Counted from the stretch's first letter, positions 55,030-64,000 are shown. The stretch: DNA of 64,000 nt from Bog-473 sp963744935 (GCA_963744935.1 CAVUVM010000004.1:1116001-1180000), one strand, 5' to 3'. Notes: generated by a model from the letters alone, not told the origin. Made by a program: numbers and translations.

Positions 55030-55962
55030 CTACTCGATCGAGTCCCGCAACTGGCGCAGCCAGTCGTCGGCGGCCTGCCAGGCGGCGTCGGCTTGTCGCC
55101 GTTGTTCGGGCCCGTGGTCGCCCGCCGCCGGGTACGAGCCGAGGAACTTCACCTCGGCCAGCCCGGCGTGCAGGTCGCGCAGGCAGTCGGCCACGAGCTC
55201 GTCGTCGAGGTGTCCGGTCAGGTCGATGACAAAGCAGTAGTCGCCGAGGCCCTGCTTGGTCGGCCGGGATTCCAGCTTGGTCAAGTTGATGTTGCGCGCC
55301 GCGAACTGGCCGAGGATGCCGTGCAGGCTGCCCGGGTGGTCGGCTCGCTGGAAGCAGACGATGCTCGTCTTGTCATGACCGCTGGGCTTGGGTATCCGCG
55401 TCCGGGCGACGAGCACGAAACGGGTCTGGTTGTCGGGGTGGTCCTCGACGTCCTCGGCCACGACCACCAGGCCGTAGCGCTCAGCTGCGAGCCGGGGGGC
55501 GATGGCGGCCTCGCCGGGGCCGCCGGACTCGCCGAGGGTCCGGGCCGCGTCGGCGGTGGAGTTGGCGGCCCGCTGCTCCGCCTCGGGCAGCTCCCGGGCG
55601 AGGTACTTCTGGCACTGCGCCAGGGCGTGCGGATAGGAGGACACGGCGCGGATGTCCACCAGGGCCGTCCCGGGCCGGGCCAGCAGGTGGAGGTGGATGT
55701 CCATGACCACCTCGCGCTGGATGTGCAGGTCCACGTCGTGGATGAGGCCGTCGATGGTCGCGCTGACCGTGCCCTCGATCGCGTTTTCGATGGGCACGAA
55801 CCCGAGGTCGACAGATCCCTGCGCCACCGCATCGAGCACCGCTGTGATGGAACCGAGGGACCGCTGCTCGGCCTCGACCAGGTCCGGCTGGGTCAGCAGC
55901 GCCTCCTGGGTGAAAGTGGCTGCCGGGCCGAAGTACGCGACGGTTTTCACAGGCGGGGTCAC
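55030..55962 (-). CDS. pheA: Prephenate dehydratase
   Basis: 310 residues from GTG 55962. The periplasmic-binding-like catalytic domain (VAYFGPAATFTQEALL, GFVPIENAIEGTVSATID with the active-site region, NQTRFVLVAR with the Thr-Arg-Phe motif) is followed by an ACT domain (GSLHGILGQFAARNINLTKL, ESRPTKQGLGDYCFVIDL), which binds phenylalanine for feedback control. It converts prephenate to phenylpyruvate. It is divergent from larB across 23 bases. Confidence 0.96.
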   Translation of the reverse strand: MTPPVKTVAYFGPAATFTQEALLTQPDLVEAEQRSLGSITAVLDAVAQGSVDLGFVPIENAIEGTVSATIDGLIHDVDLHIQREVVMDIHLHLLARPGTALVDIRAVSSYPHALAQCQKYLARELPEAEQRAANSTADAARTLGESGGPGEAAIAPRLAAERYGLVVVAEDVEDHPDNQTRFVLVARTRIPKPSGHDKTSIVCFQRADHPGSLHGILGQFAARNINLTKLESRPTKQGLGDYCFVIDLTGHLDDELVADCLRDLHAGLAEVKFLGSYPAAGDHGPEQRRQADAAWQAADDWLRQLRDSIE

Positions 55963-55985
55963 AGTTGGGCAGGATAGAGCAGGTC

Positions 55986-56747
55986 ATGGACGCTTCTTCA
56001 CTTCGTGCGCTGGTCGAACAGGTCGCCGCGGGCCACTGCACGCCCGACGACGCAGTGCGCCAGCTGCGCCGGCTGCCCTACGCGGACCTCGGCTTCGCCC
56101 GCGTCGACCTGCAGCGCGACCTGAGGCTCGGCATGCCCGAGGCCGTCTACGGGCCGGGCAAGACTCCCGAGCACTGCGCCTCGGTGGTCGAGGAGCTCCT
56201 CGGCGGTACCGACGGGCCGGTGCTCCTCACCCGTGCGAGCGAGGCCCAGGTCAAGGCCGCCTCGGCTGTCGCCGCCACCGTGGGCGCAGAACCCGGGACC
56301 GTCTCGGACAGCGGCACCTTCTCCACTGTCGTCTTTCGCCCGGCGAAAGGCCGTCATGGCTCCGTCGTCGTGGTGACCGCGGGCACCGCCGATCTGCCGG
56401 TCGCCACCGAGTGCATCGCCGTCCTGCGCGCGCTCGGGTTCGACCCCACCGGAATCAGCGACTGTGGGGTTGCCGGCCTGCACCGGCTTCTCGCCGAAGT
56501 CGACACCATCGCCATGGCCGACGCTGTCGTCGTGATCGCCGGCATGGACGGCGCGCTGGCCAGCGTGGTGGGGGGGCTCACCCCGGCCCCTATCGTCGCG
56601 GTGCCGACCAGCACCGGCTACGGCGCTGCGCTCGAGGGTGTCACCGCGCTGTTGACGATGCTGTCCGCCTGCTCGTCCGGCATCACCGTCGTCGGCATCG
56701 ACAACGGGTACGGCGCAGCCTGTGCGGTCGCCCGGCAGCTGCCATGA
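55986..56747 (+). CDS. larB: LarB, nickel-pincer cofactor biosynthesis (AIR carboxylase-like)
   Basis: 253 residues, ATG 55986. The N-terminal part (YADLGFARVDLQRDLRLGMP, EAVYGPGKTPEHCASVVEEL) and the PurE-like core (VVTAGTADLPVATECIAVLR, DCGVAGLHRLL, AIVAV-PTSTGYGAALEGVTA, GIDNGYGAA) are typical. LarB carboxylates the pyridinium ring of nicotinic acid adenine dinucleotide and releases AMP, the first step to the nickel-pincer nucleotide. The stop overlaps larC (ATGA). Confidence 0.95.
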   Translation: MDASSLRALVEQVAAGHCTPDDAVRQLRRLPYADLGFARVDLQRDLRLGMPEAVYGPGKTPEHCASVVEELLGGTDGPVLLTRASEAQVKAASAVAATVGAEPGTVSDSGTFSTVVFRPAKGRHGSVVVVTAGTADLPVATECIAVLRALGFDPTGISDCGVAGLHRLLAEVDTIAMADAVVVIAGMDGALASVVGGLTPAPIVAVPTSTGYGAALEGVTALLTMLSACSSGITVVGIDNGYGAACAVARQLP

Positions 56748-57955
56748 GCGAAGCCGGCGGCCCGACGACCGCCTGGTTCCACTGTTTTGCGGGCATCGCG
56801 GGCGACATGGCCCTCGGCGCCCTCGTTGACGCAGGTGCTGACACGGACGAGGTGCGCGGCCTGCTCGACCGCCTTGACCTTCCGGGCTGGGACCTTCGGT
56901 TCGACGAAGCCTTGCGCGGGGGGGTGGCCTGCACACGCGCCATCGTCAGCGGGGACGATGTGGTCGTCCGGACTTACGGCGCGATCGCCTCGCTCATCGC
57001 GCAGGCTGCCCTACCGGACCGGGTGACCCAGCGAGCCCTGGCCTCGTTCGGTGCTCTGGCCAGCGTGGAGGCAGCCCTGCACCGCCGTCCGATCGACCAG
57101 GTGCACTTCCACGAGGTGGGGGGGCACGACGCCATCGTCGACATCGTCGGAACCGCGGCGGCGCTCGAGGTGCTCGGGGTCGACAAGCTCGTGGGTTCGG
57201 CTGTCGCCACCGGGACGGGCATGGTGCGCAGCGCCCACGGACGGTTGCCAAACCCGGCCCCCGCGACCGTTCGCCTGCTCGAGGGAGTCCCCACCTACGG
57301 CCGCGACGTCGGCGTGGAGCTCACGACGCCGACCGGAGCCGCGCTCGTCGCGACCCTGTGCACCTCGTTCGGACCGTTACCGGCCATGACGATCGTCGCC
57401 TCGGGTTTTGGCGCTGGGGCCGCTGACCTCGACGACCTGCCGAACTGCACCCAGGTCGTGCTCGGCCGCCGCGCCGCGCCGGAGGCGGTGGGAACGGGCC
57501 AGCCTCTCGTCGTGCTCGAGACCAACCTCGACGACGTCACCGGAGAGCAGCTGGGCCACGCGCTGGCCAGCGCGCTCGACGCTGGCGCACTCGACGCGTG
57601 GGTCAGTGCCGTGACCATGAAGAAGGGGCGGCCGGGCCACGTGCTCCACGTGCTGGCCGACACCGGCGATGTGGCCGCACTGCGGGCGGAGATCGAGCGG
57701 GTGACGGGCACCATGGGCGTGCGCGCCACGGCCGTCGAGCGCTGGCCGGCGTCCCGCGAGCTCGGAGAGGTCACTGTCGACGGCATAACCGTGCGCATGA
57801 AGGTCACCGAGGGACGCGCCAAGCCGGAGTTCGACGACGTCGCTGTCGTCGCGAGAAAGACGGGGTCCACGCTGCACGAGGTCGCCAGCCGCGCCGAGGA
57901 GGCCTGGCGGACCGGACATTCCCGCATGGGTGGCCCGGAGGGCGAGCCCGCCTGA
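56744..57955 (+). CDS. larC: LarC, nickel-pincer nucleotide nickel insertase
   Basis: 403 residues from ATG 56744 (WFHCFAGIAGDMALGALVDA). The His-rich region VHFHEVGGHDAIVDIVGTAA and the C-terminal ETNLDDVTGEQLGHAL, GRPGHVLHVLAD are typical of the CTP-dependent enzyme that inserts Ni. In Lactobacillus plantarum it is made by a frameshift (LarC1/LarC2); here it is one open frame. LarE, the sulfur-transfer step, and LarA, the racemase, are not in the window. The stop overlaps the decarboxylase start. Confidence 0.95.
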   Translation: MSEAGGPTTAWFHCFAGIAGDMALGALVDAGADTDEVRGLLDRLDLPGWDLRFDEALRGGVACTRAIVSGDDVVVRTYGAIASLIAQAALPDRVTQRALASFGALASVEAALHRRPIDQVHFHEVGGHDAIVDIVGTAAALEVLGVDKLVGSAVATGTGMVRSAHGRLPNPAPATVRLLEGVPTYGRDVGVELTTPTGAALVATLCTSFGPLPAMTIVASGFGAGAADLDDLPNCTQVVLGRRAAPEAVGTGQPLVVLETNLDDVTGEQLGHALASALDAGALDAWVSAVTMKKGRPGHVLHVLADTGDVAALRAEIERVTGTMGVRATAVERWPASRELGEVTVDGITVRMKVTEGRAKPEFDDVAVVARKTGSTLHEVASRAEEAWRTGHSRMGGPEGEPA

Positions 57956-59325
57956 TGGCGAACGCGATGTTCGAGTTCGACGAGGACATGACCGACTTGA
58001 TCCTGGCGGCGTGCCGCGCCCGCCTGCGCATGGAGCCGGTCCCCCTCGACTTCGGTGGGCTCGTCGAGTCGCTCGATGCTGAGCTGGCCGGCCTCATGCG
58101 CCCCGAGGGCAACGACGCGACCCACGTCCTGAAGCTCTTCGTGGACAAGCTCTCCACCGCGGTCGTCTCGTGCGACAGTCCCCGCTTCCTCTCGTTCATC
58201 CCGGCGGCCCCGACCAAAGCGTCCCTGCTCTTCGACATGTTCGTGTCGTGCTCGTCGCTCCACGGCACCTCCTGGCTCGAAGCGGCCGGCGTCGTGGTCG
58301 CCGAGAACCAGGCGCTCGCGGTGCTGGCAGCGCAGGCCGGCTTCCCTGCGACGGCGGGCGGCTGCTTCGTGGCCGGCGGCTCGGCCGGCAACCTGTCCGC
58401 GCTCATGGTCGCGCGCGACACCGCCGCCCACCGGCGCCAGGCCGACGCGCCGCAGCGACCACTGGTTGCCGTCAGCGCCGACGCGCACTCGTCGGTCGGC
58501 AAGGCCCTGCACGTGCTCGGGATGGGTGTCCTGACCGTGCCGGCCCTCGAGCACCGGCTCACCGGGCACGCGCTGCGTGCAGCGCTGCGGGAAGACCCGC
58601 GCGGGCGTGACGTGATCGGTGTGGTCGCCACGGCGGGAACGACCAACGCGGGCATCGTCGACGATCTCGACGGGGTGGCCGACGTGGCCGACGAGCACGG
58701 GCTGTGGTTCCACATCGACGGTGCGTACGGCGGCGCGGCGGCGCTCTTCGCACCCTCGGTGCGGGATCAGTTCCGAGGTTTCGAGCGCGCCGACTCCTTC
58801 ATCGTCGACCCGCACAAGTGGCTCTTCGCCCCCTTCGATTGCGCCGCGTTGCTCTACCGCCGGCCCAACCTGGCCAAGGCGGTGCACACCCAGGACGCCC
58901 AATACCTCGAGGTGTTGCACAGCGAGAACCCCGAGGAGTGGAACCCGAGCGACTACGCCTACCATCTGACGCGCCGGGCTCGCGGGCTGCCGGTGTGGTT
59001 CTCGCTGGCGGTCAACGGCCTCGACGCCTACGTCGACGCGGTCGAGGCCGGGCTCGCCATCGCCCAGAGCGCCGCCGAGCGCATCGTCCGGGCGCCCCAC
59101 GTCGAGCTGGTGCGCGACCCCGGGCTCTCTATCGTGCTGTTCCGGCGGCCGGGGTGGACCAGGACCGACTACGACGCGTGGTCAGCGCGGCTCCTGCACG
59201 ACCAGATCGCCTTCGTCACCCCGACCAGCTGGGAGGGCGAGACCGTGGCACGATTCGCGTTCTTGCACCCGAACACCACGGTTGAGATGGTCGACGAGAT
59301 CCTCGCCTCACTCGCCGAGACGTGA
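57955..59325 (+). CDS. PLP-dependent amino-acid decarboxylase (group II)
   Basis: 456 residues, ATG 57955 overlapping the larC stop (TGATG). The fold-type I signatures are clear: GGCFVAGGSAGNLSALMVAR, VVATAGTTNAGIVDDLD, WFHIDGAYGGAA, and the PLP Lys in IVDPHKWLFAPFDC. The family removes CO2 from aromatic amino acids, glutamate or diaminobutyrate; the substrate is not clear. Coupling to larBC is unusual and may be only operon crowding. It overlaps the convergent DsbA-type gene by 18 bases. Confidence 0.93.
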   Translation: MANAMFEFDEDMTDLILAACRARLRMEPVPLDFGGLVESLDAELAGLMRPEGNDATHVLKLFVDKLSTAVVSCDSPRFLSFIPAAPTKASLLFDMFVSCSSLHGTSWLEAAGVVVAENQALAVLAAQAGFPATAGGCFVAGGSAGNLSALMVARDTAAHRRQADAPQRPLVAVSADAHSSVGKALHVLGMGVLTVPALEHRLTGHALRAALREDPRGRDVIGVVATAGTTNAGIVDDLDGVADVADEHGLWFHIDGAYGGAAALFAPSVRDQFRGFERADSFIVDPHKWLFAPFDCAALLYRRPNLAKAVHTQDAQYLEVLHSENPEEWNPSDYAYHLTRRARGLPVWFSLAVNGLDAYVDAVEAGLAIAQSAAERIVRAPHVELVRDPGLSIVLFRRPGWTRTDYDAWSARLLHDQIAFVTPTSWEGETVARFAFLHPNTTVEMVDEILASLAET

Positions 59326-59949
59326 CCACGCGCGACGCAGCACGATCCCCATCGTCTCGACATCCTGGGCGCCGGGTACGGGCCAGGCGCCGTTGATCAG
59401 GAAATAGGGCACCCCGGTCACGTCGCGCTCTCGGGCCGCCGCCTCGTCGGCGCGCACCTCGAGCCCGAAGGCGTCGCCGGCGAGGACCTCCGCGGTCAGG
59501 GCTTCGTCGAGACCGGCGTCGGCCGCGACGTCCCGCAGGACACCATGGTCCGACAGCAGCCTGCCCTCGCTGAAATTCGCCGCGAAGAGGCCACGCACGA
59601 CGGCCTCCTCGCTCGGCGTCCCGCGCGCTGCCTGCGCCAGCCGGTGGGCGTCGAAGGTGCTGCCCACCTGCACCCGGTCGAAGTGGAAGGTGAAGCCCAC
59701 CTCGGCACCGAGCACCGTCAGTTGGTCGTGCAGCGCGCGCACCCGGTCCGTCCCGATGCCGTATTTGGTGGCGACGGCATCTTCCCGCGACACCGTACGG
59801 CGTGCCGGCGCGCTCGGATCGAGCTCGAAGGAGCGGTGCACGACCTCGACCTCCGCGCCGTGCTCGAAGGAAGCCAGGGCCACGTCGAGGCGGGCCAGCC
59901 CGAGAGCGCACCACGGGCACGCGAAGTCCGACCAGACGTCGATCAGCAT
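59308..59949 (-). CDS. DsbA-family thiol oxidoreductase (FrnE-like)
   Basis: 213 residues, ATG 59949. The thioredoxin-type CPWC motif (VWSDFACPWCALG) is at residues 11-14, and the cis-Pro region is RDVTGVPYFLING. There is no signal peptide, so it is cytoplasmic like FrnE and 2-hydroxychromene-2-carboxylate isomerase relatives. It may be the last gene of the amidase operon, 66 bases upstream. Confidence 0.93.
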   Translation of the reverse strand: MLIDVWSDFACPWCALGLARLDVALASFEHGAEVEVVHRSFELDPSAPARRTVSREDAVATKYGIGTDRVRALHDQLTVLGAEVGFTFHFDRVQVGSTFDAHRLAQAARGTPSEEAVVRGLFAANFSEGRLLSDHGVLRDVAADAGLDEALTAEVLAGDAFGLEVRADEAAARERDVTGVPYFLINGAWPVPGAQDVETMGIVLRRAWSRLGE

Positions 59950-60015
59950 GCACCGCTCACCCTAAGAGGTGGCCGGTGCGCGCTCGTCCGCGAAAACCGC
60001 TGACGCGGGGGCGTC

Positions 60016-61135
60016 TCAGCCCGCCGCGACCGCCAATTCCAACATCGCCCCGGCCGCCAGCAGCCGTTCCTCGCTGTTCGCTGCGCCGATCAGCTGGATG
60101 CTCGCCGGCAGCGACCCACCCGTCGGGATCGGAAGCGACAGCGCGGGCACCCCAGCCAGGTTGGCGGGCAGCGTGCAGCGCGAGACCAAGAGATCGTCCC
60201 CCTCCTCGGGGCGCGGCGGGAAGATGGTCAGCGTCGGCGTCACCACGAAGTCGACGCGCTCGAGCACACGCTCGAGCGCGGCCTGCCACTCGCGCTCGAC
60301 TCTCCCACGCGACCTGCACGATCGCGTCGTCGAAGGCGCCGCCCAGCTCCAGCCGCTCCCGCACGTCGTCGCCGATGCCCTCAGGATCCTCGGCCACCAG
60401 CATGCGGTCTGAGTGCCAGGCCTCGACGACGAGCAGGAGGCCGGCCTGGATCAAGGCGTCGTCCCACCCCGGGACGATGAGGTCGTCGCAGGCCCACCCG
60501 GCCTGGGCCAGCGCGCGATCGATCGCCGCGGTGATGGCCGGGTCCGCGTCGATGGGCAAGCGGGCCACGCTGACGTCGCCCACATCGGCCACCTCGAAGC
60601 CCGGCTCGAGCAGCTGCATGCCCGTGACGAGGCCGCCGATGTCGCGCGCCAAAGGCCCGACCGTGTCGAAGCTCGGCGCCAGCGGCCACACGCCGTCGAG
60701 TGGGATGCGGCCCCACGTCGTCTTCAGGCCGGCGACGCCACAGCAGGCGGCGGGGATGCGCACCGAGCCGCCGGTGTCACTCCCGTAGGCCACCTCCGCC
60801 TCTCCCGTCGCCACCGCCACCGCGGAGCCGCTCGACGAGCCGCCCGGGACGAGCGCCGGGTCCAGCGGGTTGACCGGTGTCCCGTACCACGGGTTCACCC
60901 CGGTCACGCCGAGCGCCAGCTCGTGGAGGTTGGTCCGCCCGACGATCCGCGCGCCGGCGTCCCGGGCGCCCTTCAGGCAGGCGGCGTCCTGCTCGGCGGG
61001 CACGGCACGGCGAGCGACGGCGCGGCAGCCGGCCGTGGTGACCTCGCCCACCATGTCGATGAGGTCCTTGACGGCGAGACGCACCCCTGGGCCCGACGTG
61101 TCGTAACGGGTGATGAAGGTGGTATCGGCGCTCAT
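60016..61135 (-). CDS. Amidase-signature hydrolase, one frameshift
   Basis: About 372 residues from ATG 61135 (overlaps the lipoprotein stop). The amidase triad is complete: Lys in VRLAVKDLIDMVG, Ser-cis-Ser in PGGSSSGSAVAVATGE, and the nucleophile in GSDTGGSVRIPAACCGVAG. One extra base near 60300-60305 shifts the frame after VQVAWE; the rest (FVVTPTLTIFPPRPEEGDD, PTGGSLPASIQLIG) continues to 60016. It hydrolyses an amide bond; the substrate is unknown. Confidence 0.88.
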
Positions 61136-61863
61136 GTGGTCGGTGTCGTCGGTGTCGTGGCCGTTGTGACCGTCGCGCCCGGCGGCAGCTGGAAGAGGGA
61201 GGACGCCGGCGACGCCGAGTAGTTCGTGATGGCGAAGCTGGTGGAGTTCGCGGCCACCTTGACATAGCCCAAGATGCCCTGCGAGGTGCTGCAGATGGTG
61301 CTCGTCCCGGTCACGCCGGGCGCGACGAGATCTACGCAGTTCATGTCGAAGCCGTTGAGCGACATCGTCGACGAGCTCACCTTGTCCCCGGCCAGCCCGG
61401 CCACCAACGAGGCGCCCTTGAGGAAGGAAATCCAGTGCGAAGGGGTGTAGATGTCGAAGATCTGCTTCTGTTCGGCGGCGTTTGCGCCACCCAGCTTCTG
61501 ACAGGACCAGGCGCCGGTGGGCGCGCTCTGTGAGCACGAGTACTCCCCGGAGGAGTTCACGATCAGCTGCACGTTCGACGCGTTGGCACCGGTCTGCGTC
61601 TCGTGGAACGCGGCCCCGCCGCTGGCGGGGTCGACGGCGTAGACAACGGTCGCCGGCGCGACACCCGACGTCATGTAGGTCGCCTCGAAGGACGTCGTCT
61701 GGTTGGACTGGAGGCCCTGGGTGAACGAGTCGATCGTCGCCTTGTTGCCGTCGACGTCATGGACCGCGTTCTTGACCTTGTTCACGACGCTGCACCCCGT
61801 AGCGACCACCCCTCCGAGAGCGAGGGCGACGACGAGAGCCCCGACCTTGCTGAAATGCGACAT
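61132..61863 (-). CDS. Lipoprotein
   Basis: 243 residues from ATG 61863, which has GGAGG five bases upstream; the longer frame begins with a TTG overlapping that site. The lipobox is at VVATGC (Cys at about 24) after a hydrophobic signal segment. The body resembles the LppX/LprAFG style of secreted beta-fold (SFEATYMTSGVAPATVVYAV; CVDLVAPGVTGTSTIC with a paired Cys) and the tail is Thr/Pro-rich. The stop overlaps the amidase ATG, so they are cotranslated. The ligand is unknown. Confidence 0.85.
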   Translation of the reverse strand: MSHFSKVGALVVALALGGVVATGCSVVNKVKNAVHDVDGNKATIDSFTQGLQSNQTTSFEATYMTSGVAPATVVYAVDPASGGAAFHETQTGANASNVQLIVNSSGEYSCSQSAPTGAWSCQKLGGANAAEQKQIFDIYTPSHWISFLKGASLVAGLAGDKVSSSTMSLNGFDMNCVDLVAPGVTGTSTICSTSQGILGYVKVAANSTSFAITNYSASPASSLFQLPPGATVTTATTPTTPTT

Positions 61864-62002
61864 TCGTGCCTCCAAGAGCGTGCGTGCCGCGAGTGAGAAG
61901 ACCGCGCCGATGCAAGGTTACGAGAGAGCAACCTCCATTCAGGTGGACCGGACGCCTGCGGGCTCGTGCCCTGGTCCCGCGCGCGGCCTCGAGCCGAGAG
62001 GC

Positions 62003-63541
62003 TCAGTCGGCCCCGGTCGACGCCGGCACCGCGGCCGAGTCGACCTCTGCCACCTCCTGGACGCCACGTTGAAGGCCGAACAGCGCGACGAGGGCCGCAC
62101 AGGCCATGATGCCGCACATGACGTAGAGCACCGCCTGAGTGGCGTGCGCGAAGTCGACCGAGACGAAGTGTGGGATGGAGGACACCGAGCCGCTCCCGTT
62201 CTGGGATTGCGTGATGCGGTTCGCCTCGGCGGCTGCATTGGGATCGCCCATCTTGCGCAGGCTCGTCGTGAGGTGCGAGCGGTAGTTGAACAACAAGATC
62301 GTGCCCAGCGCGGCCAGGCCGAGACTGGCTCCGAAGTTCCGTATGGTCTGGGTGATCCCGGTCGCCTCCCCATAGGAGAGGTTGCTGGCCCGGTTGACCG
62401 CGTCCGTATTGGCCGGCCCGAGCATCATCCCCATACCCGCGCCGGCGACGATGACCCAGATCTGCTGCTCGGAGAAGCTGAGCATGGTCGCCTTGGAGGC
62501 CCAGAATCCGAAGCCGACCGCGGCGATGGCGCAGCCGAGGACCACGGCGCGCTTGGCCCCTTCGCGGTCGAGGATCCGGCCGCCCACCTGCGCAAGAACG
62601 ACGAACCCGACGAAGAAGAACAGCAAGAAGACGCCGGCCTGCGACGCGCTCTTGCGCAAGGCGATCTGCGCGTACTCGCTGGCGAAGAAGAACACCGGGA
62701 TGAAGGCCATCATCGCGATCAACAAGACGAGGTTCTCCACCGCGAAGGGCCGTATGCGAAAGATCTCCACCCTGATGAGCGGCGACTCGGTGTGCAGCTC
62801 GACGAGCACGAAGAGGCCGATGATCACCAGCCCTCCGACGATGCAGATCCACGTCCCTGGGTTGCTCCAGCTCCACAGAACGGATTGTTGGAGCCCGAAG
62901 ATGCTCAGCCCGATCCCTGCTGCGATGAGCACTGCGCCGCGGTAATCGATGGGGGCCCACTTGTACTGGGTCTTCGGCTTCGAGACGGCGATCAGGACCA
63001 GCGCGATCAGGGCCACGGGGATGTTGACCCAGAAGATCGCCCGCCAGGTCCACTGGGTCAGGTAACCACCGAGGATGGGACCGATCGCGGTCAGACCGCC
63101 GGCGATTCCGAAGAAGATGGCCAGCGCCTTCCCGCGCTCGCGCAGCGGGAACGTGTTGACCACGATGGCCAGCGCCGCCGGGAACATGAGGGCGCCGCCC
63201 ACGCCCTGCACGACCCGGAACGTGACGATCCAGGCCTCGGCCACCGACCCTGTCGGCGTCAAGCCGCACAAGGTGGAAGCGCCCACGAAGACGATCACCC
63301 CGATCACGCACATCTTCGTGTGACCGAAGATGTCCGAGAGCCGTCCGCCGAGCGCGAAGAACGCCGCCAGCGCAAGCAGATAGCCGTTGACGACCCATTG
63401 GACGCCGGTCGACGACAGGCTCAGCTCACGTTGGATGTTGGGCACCGCGATGGAGACGATCGTCTGGTCGATGAACGTCATCGCGACCGCGAAGATCATT
63501 GCGGCCAACACCCAGTTGCGACCCTGCATGCGCTCGCTCAC
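62003..63541 (-). CDS. MFS drug-type transporter (EmrB/QacA family)
   Basis: 512 residues from GTG 63541, five bases after GGGAGGG. Fourteen helices and DHA2 motifs are seen (MTFIDQTIVSIAVPNIQREL, WVVNGYLLALAAFFALGGRL, RVVQGVGGALMFPAALAIVV). The last 60 residues form a loop and a final helix before an acidic tail. It likely exports drugs or metabolites by proton exchange. Unlike the transporter at 51329 its frame is intact. It lies 139 bases upstream of the lipoprotein gene, possibly one transcript. Confidence 0.93.
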   Translation of the reverse strand: MSERMQGRNWVLAAMIFAVAMTFIDQTIVSIAVPNIQRELSLSSTGVQWVVNGYLLALAAFFALGGRLSDIFGHTKMCVIGVIVFVGASTLCGLTPTGSVAEAWIVTFRVVQGVGGALMFPAALAIVVNTFPLRERGKALAIFFGIAGGLTAIGPILGGYLTQWTWRAIFWVNIPVALIALVLIAVSKPKTQYKWAPIDYRGAVLIAAGIGLSIFGLQQSVLWSWSNPGTWICIVGGLVIIGLFVLVELHTESPLIRVEIFRIRPFAVENLVLLIAMMAFIPVFFFASEYAQIALRKSASQAGVFLLFFFVGFVVLAQVGGRILDREGAKRAVVLGCAIAAVGFGFWASKATMLSFSEQQIWVIVAGAGMGMMLGPANTDAVNRASNLSYGEATGITQTIRNFGASLGLAALGTILLFNYRSHLTTSLRKMGDPNAAAEANRITQSQNGSGSVSSIPHFVSVDFAHATQAVLYVMCGIMACAALVALFGLQRGVQEVAEVDSAAVPASTGAD

Positions 63542-63721
63542 CCTGACCCTCCCGGCTGAACCTCAAAAAGAGGCTAACGGCCGGCCGGGCTAACCGACCG
63601 CGCCCGAGAGCATCTGTTCCAGCGCGGCCTGGTCCGGTCCGACGAACACGGGGGCGTCGGGGACCTCTGCGAGCACGCCTCTCGACGTCGACGTCGGGCG
63701 CCGCGTTGTCGGTGTGCACTT

Positions 63722-64000
63722 CTAGCGGCGCGACGGCGTCGACTCGGCGGCTCCTTTCAGCTGCTCGAGCGTGTGCTGCATCGCGTGACGTAACTCGCGG
63801 GCGCGGTTGGTCGGGACATCGACGATGCGGGCCCAGGTCGGTATCCACCGGACCTCGTAGGACTCGGTGACCCGGGTGGACCCCTCCCGGGGCTCCAGGC
63901 GGTACCGCCACTCGGTCGACTCCCGGCCGCCTTCCTCGGTCACGAAGGCGAACTCACGGCCGGGGTCGGCGGTGAGGACGCGGCCGTGGCGCGACCACCT
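63722..64000 (-). CDS. SRPBCC-family protein, 5' partial
   Basis: The frame is open to the right edge of the window, so the start lies outside; 92 residues are visible (RWSRHGRVLTADPGREFAFV, TEWRYRLEPREGSTRVTESY, WARIVDVPTNRARELRHAM). The pattern is the C-terminal half of a polyketide-cyclase/SRPBCC fold with its long last helix. It precedes the MFS gene on the same strand. No function is assigned. Confidence 0.75.
   Translation of the reverse strand, partial: RWSRHGRVLTADPGREFAFVTEEGGRESTEWRYRLEPREGSTRVTESYEVRWIPTWARIVDVPTNRARELRHAMQHTLEQLKGAAESTPSRR

Noticed and set aside
61703..63559. Long plus-strand ORF opposite the second MFS transporter
   Set aside because: Asp/Glu/Arg-rich shadow of hydrophobic codons; the minus strand has clear DHA2 motifs.
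63593..63720. Possible C-terminal remnant (AEVPDAPVFVGPDQAALEQM) on the minus strand
   Set aside because: Protein-like but short, needs a frameshift to reach any start, and has no recognised family.

Overview
The window is high-GC DNA from an actinobacterium. It is gene-dense, uses many GTG starts, has many 1-4 base stop/start overlaps (ATGA, GTGA, TGATG), and carries families typical of Actinobacteria: a mycothiol-type DinB protein, a DUF5134-like membrane protein, a DosR-like regulator, CYTH-CHAD, and a sortase with a matching surface protein. The mixture recalls Acidimicrobiia-like lineages, but that placement is inference. No ribosomal RNA or taxonomic marker is present.

Layout. 1-2.4 kb: two membrane proteins, a BlaI-type repressor with a metallothionein-like cysteine cluster, and a decayed MerR gene. 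2.7-13.9 kb: an esterase and a sulfatase, a CoA-transferase, a DosR-like response regulator beside a universal stress protein, a histone-deacetylase-fold protein divergent from an alcohol dehydrogenase across a striking palindromic repeat, a NUDIX hydrolase divergent from CYTH-CHAD across a hexanucleotide tract, and an EthD-like protein. 14-18.5 kb: a minus-strand cell-surface operon (sortase substrate, proline-rich ORF, sortase, Gly/Ser-rich membrane protein). 18.7-28.3 kb: a TauE exporter, 5-oxoprolinase genes (PxpA, PxpBC), an Lhr-type helicase, a methyltransferase, a patatin and a small membrane protein. 28.3-32.5 kb: two degenerate nuclease-fold proteins, TypA/BipA, a VOC protein and tRNA-Ser(TGA).

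From just after the tRNA to about 48.3 kb the DNA looks like an accessory island. Its composition is visibly more A/T-rich in places, and it holds IS30 and IS3 remnants, MITE-like repeats, isolated regulators (PAS-LuxR, LysR, ArsR) and mostly secreted proteins: two predicted seven-bladed propellers with paired cysteines, a tandem pair of PstS-like binding proteins with no transporter, and a PGRS-like Gly-rich protein. A membrane coiled-coil protein and a membrane-anchored GH43-like propeller follow directly.

50-64 kb returns to housekeeping and metabolism: a 5'-3' exonuclease, an MFS transporter, VOC proteins, an amidohydrolase, prephenate dehydratase, LarB/LarC nickel-pincer cofactor genes coupled to a PLP decarboxylase, a DsbA-family oxidoreductase, an amidase, a lipoprotein, a second MFS transporter and a partial SRPBCC protein. 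Single-base frameshifts break PxpBC, Lhr (twice), one MFS gene and the amidase. They all lie in otherwise intact conserved genes, so sequence error is as likely as real decay. The strongest candidates for new biology are the secreted propeller/PstS island and its repeats, the 9.5 kb palindromic element, the sortase-substrate operon, the Cys-cluster BlaI and the DosR-like regulator lacking half of its HTH.
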